From contig NZ_FOFR01000002.1 of assembly GCF_900110955.1 (NCBI RefSeq), positions 806,001-870,000 on the forward strand: 64,000 nucleotides of DNA, written 5' to 3'. The translations under genes and the position numbers were made by a program. The notes under the pieces were generated by a model. It worked only from the letters and a program-made list of their open reading frames with translations. It searched no databases and was not told the origin of the DNA. This DNA comes from Lentzea xinjiangensis. GTDB taxonomy: Bacteria; Actinomycetota; Actinomycetes; Mycobacteriales; Pseudonocardiaceae. Of the stretch, positions 11,304 to 19,382 are shown in pieces (the stretch's first letter is position 1; each line of letters begins with the position of its first letter).

Positions 11304-12304
11304 CTCGTCCTGATGCGCGGGTCGATGAGCGCGTACGAGAGGTCGACCAGGAGGTTGACCACGACGTAGACGATCGTGGCCATGATGATCAACAGCAGCA
11401 GCACCGGGTAGTCGCGGCGTTCGAACCCGATGGCGAGCGCCTGCCCGACACCGGCGAACGAGAACACCTTCTCGGTGAGGACCGCGCCGGAGAGCAGCGC
11501 TCCCGTCTGCAGGCCGATCGTCGTGACGACCGGCAGCATCGCGTTGCGCAGCACGTGCCGGCGGCGGATCACCGGTGCGGTGAGGCCCTTCGACTCGGCG
11601 GTGCGCACGAAGTCCTCGTCGAGCACGTCGAGGACGGCCGCACGGGTGATCCGGAAGATCACCGCGAACGGGATCGTGGCGAGCGCGATCGCCGGCAGGA
11701 TCAGGTGTTCCAGCGCGTTCAGCGTCGCGTCGAACTCACCGGTGATCAGGCCGTCGAGGGTGAAGAACCCGGTGACGCGCGTGGCGTCGATGGCGTCCTG
11801 ACGGCCCTGCGATGGCAGGCCGAGCGCCGACGACGCCACGTCCTTGAGCAGGTAGGCCAGGAAGAACACCGGCACCGCGACGCCGATGAGCGAGCCGATG
11901 ACGCTGAGGTTGTCGAACCAGCCGCCGCGGCGCTTCGCGGCGAGGTAGCCGAGCGGGACGCCGACCGCGATCGCGATCAGGATCGCGAAGAAGCTGAGCT
12001 CGATCGTCGCGGGGAACCGCTGGAGGAAGATGTCGAGCGCCGAGTCACCGGGCTGGACACCGGTGGAGACGCCGAAGTCACCGGTCGCCGCGCGACCGAG
12101 GAACTTGAAGTACTGGACGAAGATCGGCTGATCGAGGCCGAGCTGCTTGGTGAGGGCTTCGCGCGACTCCGGCGTAGCGCGTTCTCCCAGGAGGGCCGAA
12201 ACCGGCCCTCCTGGGAGAAGTCGCAACCACGCGAAGAGCAACATCGAGAGCACCAGCACCACGCCGACAAGCTGAGCCAGCCGTCGAATCGTGTAGCGGA
12301 GCAC
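11300..12304 (-). CDS. dppB: peptide ABC transporter permease, DppB type
   Basis: A 334-residue permease subunit: N-terminal helix, the conserved LRLLPGGPVSALLGERATPE stretch after it, several membrane helices, and an EAA loop near DEDFVRTAESKGL. The LLPGGP region is encoded by a perfect 17-bp inverted repeat (12182-12219), which is unexpected inside a coding sequence. Forty-two bases separate it from dppA; dppC overlaps its stop. Confidence 0.92.
   Translation of the reverse strand: MLRYTIRRLAQLVGVVLVLSMLLFAWLRLLPGGPVSALLGERATPESREALTKQLGLDQPIFVQYFKFLGRAATGDFGVSTGVQPGDSALDIFLQRFPATIELSFFAILIAIAVGVPLGYLAAKRRGGWFDNLSVIGSLIGVAVPVFFLAYLLKDVASSALGLPSQGRQDAIDATRVTGFFTLDGLITGEFDATLNALEHLILPAIALATIPFAVIFRITRAAVLDVLDEDFVRTAESKGLTAPVIRRRHVLRNAMLPVVTTIGLQTGALLSGAVLTEKVFSFAGVGQALAIGFERRDYPVLLLLIIMATIVYVVVNLLVDLSYALIDPRIRTR
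12182..12219. repeat. perfect 17-bp inverted repeat inside dppB
   Basis: TTCTCCCAGGAGGGCCG (12182-12198) and its exact reverse complement (12203-12219) are separated by AAAC. The minus strand across it encodes LLPGGPVSALLGE of the permease, so the hairpin is in frame and leaves the family sequence intact. Confidence 0.9.
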
Positions 12305-12346
12305 TTGAGCTACCCCGTTGTTCTCTTGTGGTGGGAGCTAGTTCGC

Positions 12347-14026
12347 TCAGCCCTTGGAGGCCGGGCCGAACTTCTCGTCGGTCAACGGGCTGGGCACAAC
12401 ACCCTTGATGTCCGACTTCAACACCAGAGCGGGCGGGGAGTGCGAGATCGGGATCGCGGGGAGGTACTCCTCCATGATCCGCTTGTTGATGTCCTCGTAC
12501 AGCTTGGTGCGCTTGGCCTCGTCCGGCTCGGAGTTGGCCTTGGCCAGGTCGTCCTTCAGGGTGTTGCCCCACGCCGACACACCGGTGTTGAAGCGGTTGT
12601 CGGTGCGGCCGAAGAAGGTGCCGACCCAGTTGTGGGCCGTGCCGTTGTCGCCGGTCCAGCCGAGCAGGAACAGGTCCGGGATGCCCTGGTCGACGTCGGT
12701 CAGGTAACCGCCGTTCCACGGCTTCGTGACGACCTCGAGCTTGATGCCGACGGCCTGGAGGTCACCGGAGATCGCGCCGAACAGGTCCTTCGGGGACGGC
12801 ATGTACGGACGCGTGACCTCGGACGGCCAGTAGAACTTCAGCGTCAGGTCGGAGGCACCGGCCTCGGCCAGCAGCGACTTGGCCTTGGCGGCGTCGTAGC
12901 TGACGGCCTTGACGTCCTTGTTGTAGCCGTTGACGGTGTCCGGCATGAACTGCGTCGCGACCTTGGCGCCCTCGGGCAGCTGCGACTTGACGAGCTGCTC
13001 GCGGTTGATCGCGTGCATCAGGGCCTGGCGGACCTTGAGGTCGGCGAGCTTCGGGTTGTTCTTCTGGTTGATGCCCAGGTAGAAGACGTTGAACGCCGGA
13101 CGGATCGCGACGTTGAAGCCGTCGGTCTTCAGACCGGCCCAGTCCGCCGCGTTCGGCAGGTCGTAGCCGTCGATGTCGCCGGCCTTGAGCGCCTGCTTGC
13201 GGGCGGTCTCGTCCGGGATGATCTTGAAGACGATCTTGTCCAGCTTGGCCTTGGTGCCGTGGTAGGCGTCGTTGCGGACGAGCTCCACGGTGTTGTTGGC
13301 CTTGTCGTACTTGCCGAACTTGAACGGGCCCGTGCCGGTCGGGTGCTCGTTCGCGTAGGCCGGGAAGGTGAACGCGTCACCGGCGGCCTGGACGTTGTCG
13401 GCGTCGTACTTCTTCAGCGCGTCGGGGCTCGAGATCGAGAACGACGTGAAGCCGAGGACCGACGGGAACTGCGAGGTGACCTCGTTCAGCTCGATGACCG
13501 CGGTCTTGGCGTCCTTGGCGGCGCACGACTTGTACAGCGAGGGCTTGTCCGGCGTGGTCGCGAACCCGCCGAAGTTGTCCAGCCAGTACTGCGAGACGGC
13601 GTCGGACTGGCCGGCGCCCTTCTGGTTGTACCAGCGGTTGAAGTTGAAGCAGACCGCCTCGGCGTTGAAGTCCGTGCCGTCGTGGAACTTCACGCCCTCC
13701 TTGAGGGTGAACGTCCACGTCTTGCCGTCCGCGGAGGGCTCGTACTTGGTCGCCAGCGCGGGCTCGACCTCTGCGGTGCCCGGCTTGAACCCGACCAGAC
13801 CCTCGTACATCTGGCGCGCGACCCGGAAGGTCTCGCCGTCAGTCGCGTAGAACGGGTCGAAGAGCTTCGGCGCGCCGGCGGCGCCGAAGGTCAGCGTCCC
13901 GCCTTCCTTGCCGCCACCGCCGGAGTCGCGCTGGGATTGCGCGCAACCTGACAGGGCGAGCGCGCTGACGCTGAGGAAGCCGATCGCGGCAACCCAACGG
14001 CGGCGAGCCGTTACTGAGTGGACCAT
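12347..14026 (-). CDS. dppA: peptide-binding lipoprotein, SBP_bac_5 family
   Basis: Extracytoplasmic substrate-binding lipoprotein of the importer, 559 residues. The signal peptide ends in the lipobox LALSGC (about residues 24-29), so the mature protein is lipid-anchored at a cysteine. The family-5 signature is present (GLVGFKPGTAEVEPALA followed by the conserved KYEPSADGKTWTF). The ATG at 14026 is chosen because AAGGGGTG precedes it and the signal sequence follows at once; the frame extends upstream without such a site. It is divergent from the SARP regulator gene. Confidence 0.94.
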   Translation of the reverse strand: MVHSVTARRRWVAAIGFLSVSALALSGCAQSQRDSGGGGKEGGTLTFGAAGAPKLFDPFYATDGETFRVARQMYEGLVGFKPGTAEVEPALATKYEPSADGKTWTFTLKEGVKFHDGTDFNAEAVCFNFNRWYNQKGAGQSDAVSQYWLDNFGGFATTPDKPSLYKSCAAKDAKTAVIELNEVTSQFPSVLGFTSFSISSPDALKKYDADNVQAAGDAFTFPAYANEHPTGTGPFKFGKYDKANNTVELVRNDAYHGTKAKLDKIVFKIIPDETARKQALKAGDIDGYDLPNAADWAGLKTDGFNVAIRPAFNVFYLGINQKNNPKLADLKVRQALMHAINREQLVKSQLPEGAKVATQFMPDTVNGYNKDVKAVSYDAAKAKSLLAEAGASDLTLKFYWPSEVTRPYMPSPKDLFGAISGDLQAVGIKLEVVTKPWNGGYLTDVDQGIPDLFLLGWTGDNGTAHNWVGTFFGRTDNRFNTGVSAWGNTLKDDLAKANSEPDEAKRTKLYEDINKRIMEEYLPAIPISHSPPALVLKSDIKGVVPSPLTDEKFGPASKG

Positions 14027-14203
14027 CAAACACCCCTTGGACAATCCGCACATCTCACGGTGTGGTCGCCGACCATAACCTTTGTTCATACCCCCTCCGG
14101 GGTTAGACAGGTCACGATCCGGCCACTAGACCAGGCATTCTGATACGTCCGGCGCACGTTCGCTGACCCAACGTGAGCACGGCAGATGCGTCGGAGGCTC
14201 TCC

Positions 14204-14209
14204 TAGGCT
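14204..14209 (+). promoter_or_regulatory. putative -10 element of the SARP regulator gene
   Basis: TAGGCT lies 33 nt before the ATG, within the 216-bp divergent intergenic region shared with dppA. No convincing -35 was seen. Confidence 0.3.
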
Positions 14210-14242
14210 GTAGAAACGAACACGACACGCGGAGGAGGTCGC

Positions 14243-17200
14243 ATGGGCAAGCAGGTCGAGTTCCGCGTGCTCGGCCCCCTCCAGGTCCTCCTCGACGGCG
14301 AACCGCTGCTGGTCCGCGCCGGTCGCCAGCGCGCGCTGCTGGTGTCGTTGTTGCTGCGTGCGGGCACCTCGGTGTCGGTGGACGAGCTCGCCGCGAACGT
14401 CTGGGGCGAGGATCCGCCCGCGCGGTCACGGGCGACCCTGCAGACCTATGTGATGCGTCTCAGACAGCTGCTCGGTCCGTCCGTGCCGATCAGGACCGTG
14501 CCGGACGGGTACCTCATCGACGTCGACGAGAAGGCCATCGACCTGATGCGCTTCGAGCCGTTGATCGACCTGGGCGAGCAGGAGCGCGCCGCGGGCAACC
14601 TGCAGGCCGCGGCCGCCGCGTTCGCCGCCGCGCTGGGCCTGTGGCGGGGTCCGGCGCTCGTCGACGTGCCGTCGGAGATCCTGCACCGCGACGAGGTGCC
14701 GCGGCTCAACGAACGCCGCCTGCACGTGCTCGAGCGCCGGGTCGAGGTGGACCTCGAGCTGGGCCGGCACGGCGAGCTCGTCGCCGAGCTGTCCCGGCTG
14801 ACCAGCGAGCACCCGCTGCGCGAGCGGTTCTGGGCCCAGCTCATGGTGGCGCTGTACCGCTCGGGCCGCCAGAGCGAGGCGCTGGTCACCTACCAGCGCG
14901 TTTCCCGGCTGCTGGGCGATGAGCTGGGCATCGACCCCGGCGACGAGCTGCGCCGTGTGCACAGCCAGGTGCTGTCCGGGTCGATCGACGCGGTGGCCGC
15001 GGCGTCCGCCGGCACGCCGGTCGTCTCCGCGAAGCCCGAGCGGGTCGTGCCGTCGCAGCTACCCGCGGACATCCCCGACTTCGTCGGCCGCGACGAGGCC
15101 GTGTCGTTGATCGTGGCGCTGCTGCGCACCGCCCAGGGCGTGCCCGTTGTCACACTCGCCGGGCCGCCGGGAGTGGGCAAGACGGCGCTCGCCGTGCACG
15201 CGGCGCACCGGATGCGCGCGGACTTCCCGGACGGTCAGCTGTACGTGAACCTGCGCGGATACGCCCCCGGCCCGCCGTTGAGCGCCGTCGACGTGCTGCC
15301 GCGGTTCCTGCGCGCGCTGGGGACCGAGCCCGACCAGGTGCCGCTGGACCAGGACGAGCAGGAGGCGATGTTCCGGTCCACCCTGACCGGTCAGCGCGTG
15401 TTGCTGCTGCTCGACAACGCGTCCTCGGCCGAGCAGATCCGCCCGCTGCTGCCCGGTTCGCCGGGCTGCGCGGTGCTGGTGACCTCGCGGGACACGTTGC
15501 GGGGCCTGGCCGTCTCGCACGCGGCGTCCAACGTGCGCCTCGACGTGCTCGACTGGAACGAGACGAAGGCATTGCTCGCGGGCATCCTGGGCGCGGACGA
15601 GATGGCGGCGCAGGAGGACGCGGCGCACGAGCTGGCGTCGTTGTGCGCGCATCTGCCATTGGCTTTGCGCATCGCGGCCGCGAACCTCGTGTCGCGTCCG
15701 GAACTGTCCATCGCGGACTACGTGGAGGAGCTGCGGGCGGGCAACCGGCTCGCGGCGCTCGCCGTCGAGGGCGACGAGCGGGTCGCGGTGCACGCGGCGT
15801 TCGACCTCTCCTACACGGCGCTGAAGCCGGAGCTGGCGCAGATGTTCCGGCTGCTGTCCCTGGTGCCCGGCACGGACTTCACGCCGGAGATGGCCGCCGC
15901 CCTCTCGGGACTGACCACTCAGGACGCCCGCCGGCGGCTGGACCGGCTGGCCACCGCGAACCTGATCGCGAACCACGCGCCGTCCCGCTACCAGTTCCAC
16001 GACCTGCTGCGCGACTACGCGGCCGAGCGCCTCGCGTTCGAGGAGGGCCGCGCGGACTCGCGGCTCGCGCTGCGCCGGTTGCTGGACTGGGCGGTGCGCT
16101 CGGTCGACAACGCCACCTCGGCGATGAAGTCGACGCTGTTCCGCTTCCCGCGCCCGGCCCCGCTCGACGGCGTGCTGCCACGGACGTTCAGCAGCAGCAC
16201 CGAGGCGCTGACGTGGCTCGACGTCGAACGCGCCAACCTGGTCGCGCTCGTGGCGCACGCCGTGGAGCGCGACCCCGAGAACTCGCCGTGGCAGCTCGCC
16301 GACGCCCTGCGCGGCTACTTCTACACGCAGGGCCTGACCGCGGAGTGGCGCGAGACCGCGAGGGCGGGACTCCTGGGCGCTCGCGCGCCGAGCGACGAGC
16401 TGGGCCAGCTCGCGATGCTGTCGTCCCTCGGCACCCTGTACTGGGTCACCGGCCAGCACCGCAACGCGCTGGGCTACTACCAGCAGGCCATCGCGCTGCA
16501 GGAGCACATCGACCTGCCGGAGGCCGAGGCCGCCGTGCAGTCCAACGCGGGCAGCGTCTACATCGACCTCGGCGAGCTGGAGCACGCCGCCGACCACCTC
16601 GAACGCGCGCTGGTGATCACCCGCCGCATCGGCGCGTTCCAGGTGCAGGCCAACGCGCTGTTCAACCTGGGCGGCGTCTACATGCAGCTCGGCCAGCTCG
16701 ACCGCGCCGCGTCGACGTTCGAGGAGGCGCTCGACGTGGGCACGCGCCTCGACTCGTGGATCACGCAGGCGAACTCGATGCGCGCGCTGGGCGAGGTGCA
16801 CGCCTGGCGCGGCGAACCCGACCTGGGCGCGTCCTACTTCCTGCGGGCGAGCGAGCTGTACGAACGTGCGGCCGCCCGCAACTTCGGCCACACCATGCAC
16901 GAGGGCATGGCCATCACCCTGATCATGCGCGGCCGCTACGAGGAAGCCGCGGTGGAGGCGTCCGCCGCCATGCGGATCGCCCAGGACATGGACAACGTCA
17001 AGAGCGTCTGCGACGCGCAGAACCTGCTCGGCCGTGCGCTGGAGGGCGCTCAGCGCTTCGAGGAGGCCGTCGAGCAGTTCTCGTCGGCGCTCGCCATCGC
17101 GGTCGAGACCGGGTACTCGTGGGGCCTGTGCTCCGCCCGGCGCGGCCTCGCGTCCGCGTACCGCGGGGTGGGCCGCTACGCCGACGCCCTGTCGATGGCG

Positions 17201-17521
17201 TCCTCGGCGCTGGTCGAGGCGGGCCGGTCGCAGTTCCGGCTGGCCGAGATGGAGGTGCTGCTCGTGCTGGGGCGCATCCACCTCGACACCTCGCACGCCG
17301 CCGAGGCACTCGACTGCGCCCTGCGGGCCGCGTCCGTCGGCTCCGACTCCGGCCACCGCTGGGTGTTCGGGCGGGCGCTGCTGCTGGCCGGCGACGCCTG
17401 CGCCGCGCTGGGCGACGTCGACGCGGCGCGTGGGCACTGGTCGTCGTCGCTGGAGGTGTTCAGCGCGATCGGCACACCCGAGGCGTCGGTGGTCCGCGCT
17501 CAGCTCGAGGTGACGACGTAG
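14243..17521 (+). CDS. AfsR/SARP-family regulator (wHTH-BTAD-NB-ARC-TPR)
   Basis: A large (1092-residue) cytoplasmic transcriptional activator of the SARP type. Residues about 5-95 form an OmpR-like winged helix (FRVLGPLQVLLDGEP), and about 100-250 the bacterial transcriptional activation domain. From about 290 there is an NB-ARC STAND ATPase with P-loop GPPGVGKTALAVHAA, a Walker-B-like RVLLLLDNASS and LVTSRD. Residues 710-1090 are tetratricopeptide repeats with many NLG/A-F patterns. Such proteins activate secondary-metabolite or developmental genes. GGAGGAGG precedes the ATG. No biosynthetic cluster is adjacent; the divergent dpp operon is the nearest possible target. Confidence 0.93.
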   Translation: MGKQVEFRVLGPLQVLLDGEPLLVRAGRQRALLVSLLLRAGTSVSVDELAANVWGEDPPARSRATLQTYVMRLRQLLGPSVPIRTVPDGYLIDVDEKAIDLMRFEPLIDLGEQERAAGNLQAAAAAFAAALGLWRGPALVDVPSEILHRDEVPRLNERRLHVLERRVEVDLELGRHGELVAELSRLTSEHPLRERFWAQLMVALYRSGRQSEALVTYQRVSRLLGDELGIDPGDELRRVHSQVLSGSIDAVAAASAGTPVVSAKPERVVPSQLPADIPDFVGRDEAVSLIVALLRTAQGVPVVTLAGPPGVGKTALAVHAAHRMRADFPDGQLYVNLRGYAPGPPLSAVDVLPRFLRALGTEPDQVPLDQDEQEAMFRSTLTGQRVLLLLDNASSAEQIRPLLPGSPGCAVLVTSRDTLRGLAVSHAASNVRLDVLDWNETKALLAGILGADEMAAQEDAAHELASLCAHLPLALRIAAANLVSRPELSIADYVEELRAGNRLAALAVEGDERVAVHAAFDLSYTALKPELAQMFRLLSLVPGTDFTPEMAAALSGLTTQDARRRLDRLATANLIANHAPSRYQFHDLLRDYAAERLAFEEGRADSRLALRRLLDWAVRSVDNATSAMKSTLFRFPRPAPLDGVLPRTFSSSTEALTWLDVERANLVALVAHAVERDPENSPWQLADALRGYFYTQGLTAEWRETARAGLLGARAPSDELGQLAMLSSLGTLYWVTGQHRNALGYYQQAIALQEHIDLPEAEAAVQSNAGSVYIDLGELEHAADHLERALVITRRIGAFQVQANALFNLGGVYMQLGQLDRAASTFEEALDVGTRLDSWITQANSMRALGEVHAWRGEPDLGASYFLRASELYERAAARNFGHTMHEGMAITLIMRGRYEEAAVEASAAMRIAQDMDNVKSVCDAQNLLGRALEGAQRFEEAVEQFSSALAIAVETGYSWGLCSARRGLASAYRGVGRYADALSMASSALVEAGRSQFRLAEMEVLLVLGRIHLDTSHAAEALDCALRAASVGSDSGHRWVFGRALLLAGDACAALGDVDAARGHWSSSLEVFSAIGTPEASVVRAQLEVTT

Positions 17522-18021
17522 TCGGCCCTGGTCCTGGTCTCGTCGACCGCGAACCAGCCGCGTTCGTACTGCTGCCAGCGCCGGAAGTGCTCGCGGTGCT
17601 CCTCGCCGTCGCGCCGGACCGCGCGTTCCAGCCTGGCCTGCTCGTCACCGTGGTCGACGAAGATCGCGAAGCTCAGCCGGTGGGCGATCGCCTTCCGCGC
17701 CGAGGACATGCCCTCGAAGATGATCGTCCCGCCGGGCACGAGCACGACCTCGTCGCCCTCCCCCGGCCGCGGGAAGCCGCGCGACCAGTCCGTCTTGCGG
17801 TACCGGGCCGCTCTGCCCGCGGCGAGGTCGTCGAACACCGCCAGCAGCCCCGGCCACCACCTCGTCGTGGGGTCGTCCCAGGTCGCGAAGTGGTCGGTGA
17901 GCACGAGGGCCGCGCCGAGCTCCCCGGCGAGCCGCCGCGCGAACGTCGACTTGCCCGCACCGGCCGGGCCGTCCACCGCGACCAGGCGGGTGGCGCCCAG
18001 CCGCGGTGGACTCGCGGTCAC
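17500..18021 (-). CDS. uridine-kinase-like P-loop kinase
   Basis: A 173-residue P-loop protein with Walker [17 protein letters not shown] at residues 14-29, then LVLTDHF and the [11 protein letters not shown] motif common in actinobacterial uridine/cytidine kinase-like proteins. A basic LID-like region (about residues 129-145) and [11 protein letters not shown] follow. The substrate is not established. The GTG at 18021 overlaps the recR stop (GTGA), and the 3' end overlaps the SARP gene by 22 nt. The much longer open frame upstream is antisense noise over recR and ybaB. Confidence 0.75.
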   Translation of the reverse strand: MTASPPRLGATRLVAVDGPAGAGKSTFARRLAGELGAALVLTDHFATWDDPTTRWWPGLLAVFDDLAAGRAARYRKTDWSRGFPRPGEGDEVVLVPGGTIIFEGMSSARKAIAHRLSFAIFVDHGDEQARLERAVRRDGEEHREHFRRWQQYERGWFAVDETRTRADYVVTSS

Positions 18022-18626
18022 ATGCTCCGACGGCCGGATAGCGCACGCCCCAGCGTCAGCTCGTCCGCGAACTCGAGGTCGCCGCCCATCGGCAGGCCGC
18101 TGGCGAGCCTGGTGACGGTGAGACCGGGGAAGTCCCTGAGCATCCGGACCAGGTAGGTGGCCGTGGCCTCGCCCTCGGTGTTCGGGTCCGTGGCGATGAT
18201 GACCTCGGAGATGTCGACGCCATCGGTGGTCGTGCCGATCCGGTTGAGGAGCTGCCGGATGCGGAGCTGGTCCGGCCCGATGCCGCTCAACGGGTCGAGG
18301 GCACCGCCCAGGACGTGGTAGCGGCCCTTGAACTCCCTGGTCCGCTCGATCGCCTGGACGTCCTTCGGCTCCTCGACCACGCAGACCAGGCTGAGGTCGC
18401 GCTTGGGGTCGCGGCAGATGCGGCAGGTCGTCTCGGCGGAGACGTTGCCGCAGACGTCGCAGAAGACGACGCCCTCCTTGACCTTCTGGAGCGCCTGCTG
18501 GAGCCGCTCGATGTCGGCGGGCTCCGCCGACAGCAGGTGGAAGGCGATGCGCTGCGCGCTCTTCGGGCCTACGCCGGGAAGCCTGCCCAGCTCGTCGATC
18601 AGGTCCTGTACTGGGCCCTCGTACAT
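18018..18626 (-). CDS. recR: recombination mediator RecR
   Basis: Works with RecF and RecO to load RecA at gaps. The 202 residues follow the family: helix-hairpin-helix ([17 protein letters not shown]), a Cys4 zinc finger ([16 protein letters not shown]) and a Toprim domain ([16 protein letters not shown] and [14 protein letters not shown]). It abuts ybaB: the ybaB stop TAG is immediately followed by the recR ATG. The dnaX-ybaB-recR order is conserved in many bacteria. Confidence 0.97.
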   Translation of the reverse strand: MYEGPVQDLIDELGRLPGVGPKSAQRIAFHLLSAEPADIERLQQALQKVKEGVVFCDVCGNVSAETTCRICRDPKRDLSLVCVVEEPKDVQAIERTREFKGRYHVLGGALDPLSGIGPDQLRIRQLLNRIGTTTDGVDISEVIIATDPNTEGEATATYLVRMLRDFPGLTVTRLASGLPMGGDLEFADELTLGRALSGRRSM

Positions 18627-18950
18627 CTAGCCGAGCAATCCGCCGAGGCCGCCCTGGGCGAGCGGGCCGAGCTTCTGCTCCACCAGCTGCTGCGCCTTCT
18701 GGTTGGCGTCCTTGATCGCCGCGATGACGAGGTCCTGGAGGGTGTCCACGTCCTCGGGGTCGACGATCTTCGGGTCGATGGCGAGGTTGACCAGCTCGCC
18801 CCCGCCGGTGACGGTGGCCGTCACGAGGTTGTTGCCCGCGGTGCCGGTGACCTCGGTCTCGGCCAGTTGCTGCTGGGCTTCTGCCATCTGCTGCTGCATG
18901 GACTGGGCCTGCTGGAGCAGGGCCTGCATGTCGAACTGACCGGGTTGCAC
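18627..18950 (-). CDS. YbaB/EbfC nucleoid-associated protein
   Basis: A 107-residue DNA-binding nucleoid-associated protein. The N-terminal half is a glutamine-rich helix ([19 protein letters not shown]), the middle a beta-sheet ([20 protein letters not shown]), and the C-terminus a helix plus a glycine-rich tail, as in YbaB. It is placed between dnaX and recR as usual, but here 432 bp separate it from dnaX, so it may have its own promoter. Confidence 0.95.
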   Translation of the reverse strand: MQPGQFDMQALLQQAQSMQQQMAEAQQQLAETEVTGTAGNNLVTATVTGGGELVNLAIDPKIVDPEDVDTLQDLVIAAIKDANQKAQQLVEQKLGPLAQGGLGGLLG

Positions 18951-19017
18951 CGCTGGTCCTCTCGGGTGGGGGTGGTTGTTGTTCCAGCGTACGGGCTTGG
19001 GGTGGGGCTGTTCTTCG

Positions 19018-19077
19018 GGTGGCTCTTCTTGTTGCCTGGTGGTTCTTCTTGTTGCCGGGTGGTTCTTCGGTTGTCCG
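19018..19077. repeat. three tandem copies of a 20-bp unit
   Basis: Units at 19018, 19038 and 19058. The first two differ at two positions (GGTGG-Y-TCTTCTTGTTGCC-K); the third is more diverged. The plus strand is G/T-rich, and the unit is not a multiple of three, so it is unlikely to be coding. Confidence 0.8.
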
Positions 19078-19263
19078 GGTTGCGTTTCGTCGGGTGCCTG
19101 TTCCAGGGCTCCGCCCCGGACCCCGCCAATCTGATCCAGGACCGGCCAGCGCCACCCTCAGGCTGATGGCACGCCTGTTGCTGTGGGCGGCTTGCTGTTA
19201 CGTGCATGTCTGGGGTGTAGCGCGCTGCAAGCACTACGAACGGCTCGTCCCCCGCCATTGAGA

Positions 19264-19318
19264 GGGAACGCGGGGCCCCCGCGTTACCCCGGAGGGAACG
19301 CGGGGGCCCCGCGTTCCC
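19264..19318. repeat. REP-like paired palindrome, copy 2
   Basis: AACGCGGGGCCCCCGCGTT (19267-19285) and AACGCGGGGGCCCCGCGTT (19297-19315), phased by 30 bp as in the copy at 8198-8252. It is also downstream of a minus-strand gene (dnaX). The flanks beyond GG/CC differ between copies, so the repeated unit is the palindrome pair. Confidence 0.85.
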
Positions 19319-19382
19319 AAGCCGGGGTGAGGGCGGCTCGGCTTGGGCGTTGTTGGTTCGGCTTTGCCGGTTCAGCGGCTGG

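Larger units (their letters stand above)
18951..19382. other. 432-bp intergenic region between ybaB and dnaX
   Basis: No convincing gene. It holds a 20-bp tandem repeat (19018-19077) and the second copy of the paired palindrome (19264-19318). Short frames crossing it are low-complexity and share no family. Confidence 0.7.

Noticed and set aside
14243-18021. Secondary-metabolite cluster around the SARP regulator
   Set aside because: No biosynthetic genes such as PKS, NRPS or terpene enzymes are adjacent; neighbours are a peptide importer and DNA repair genes.
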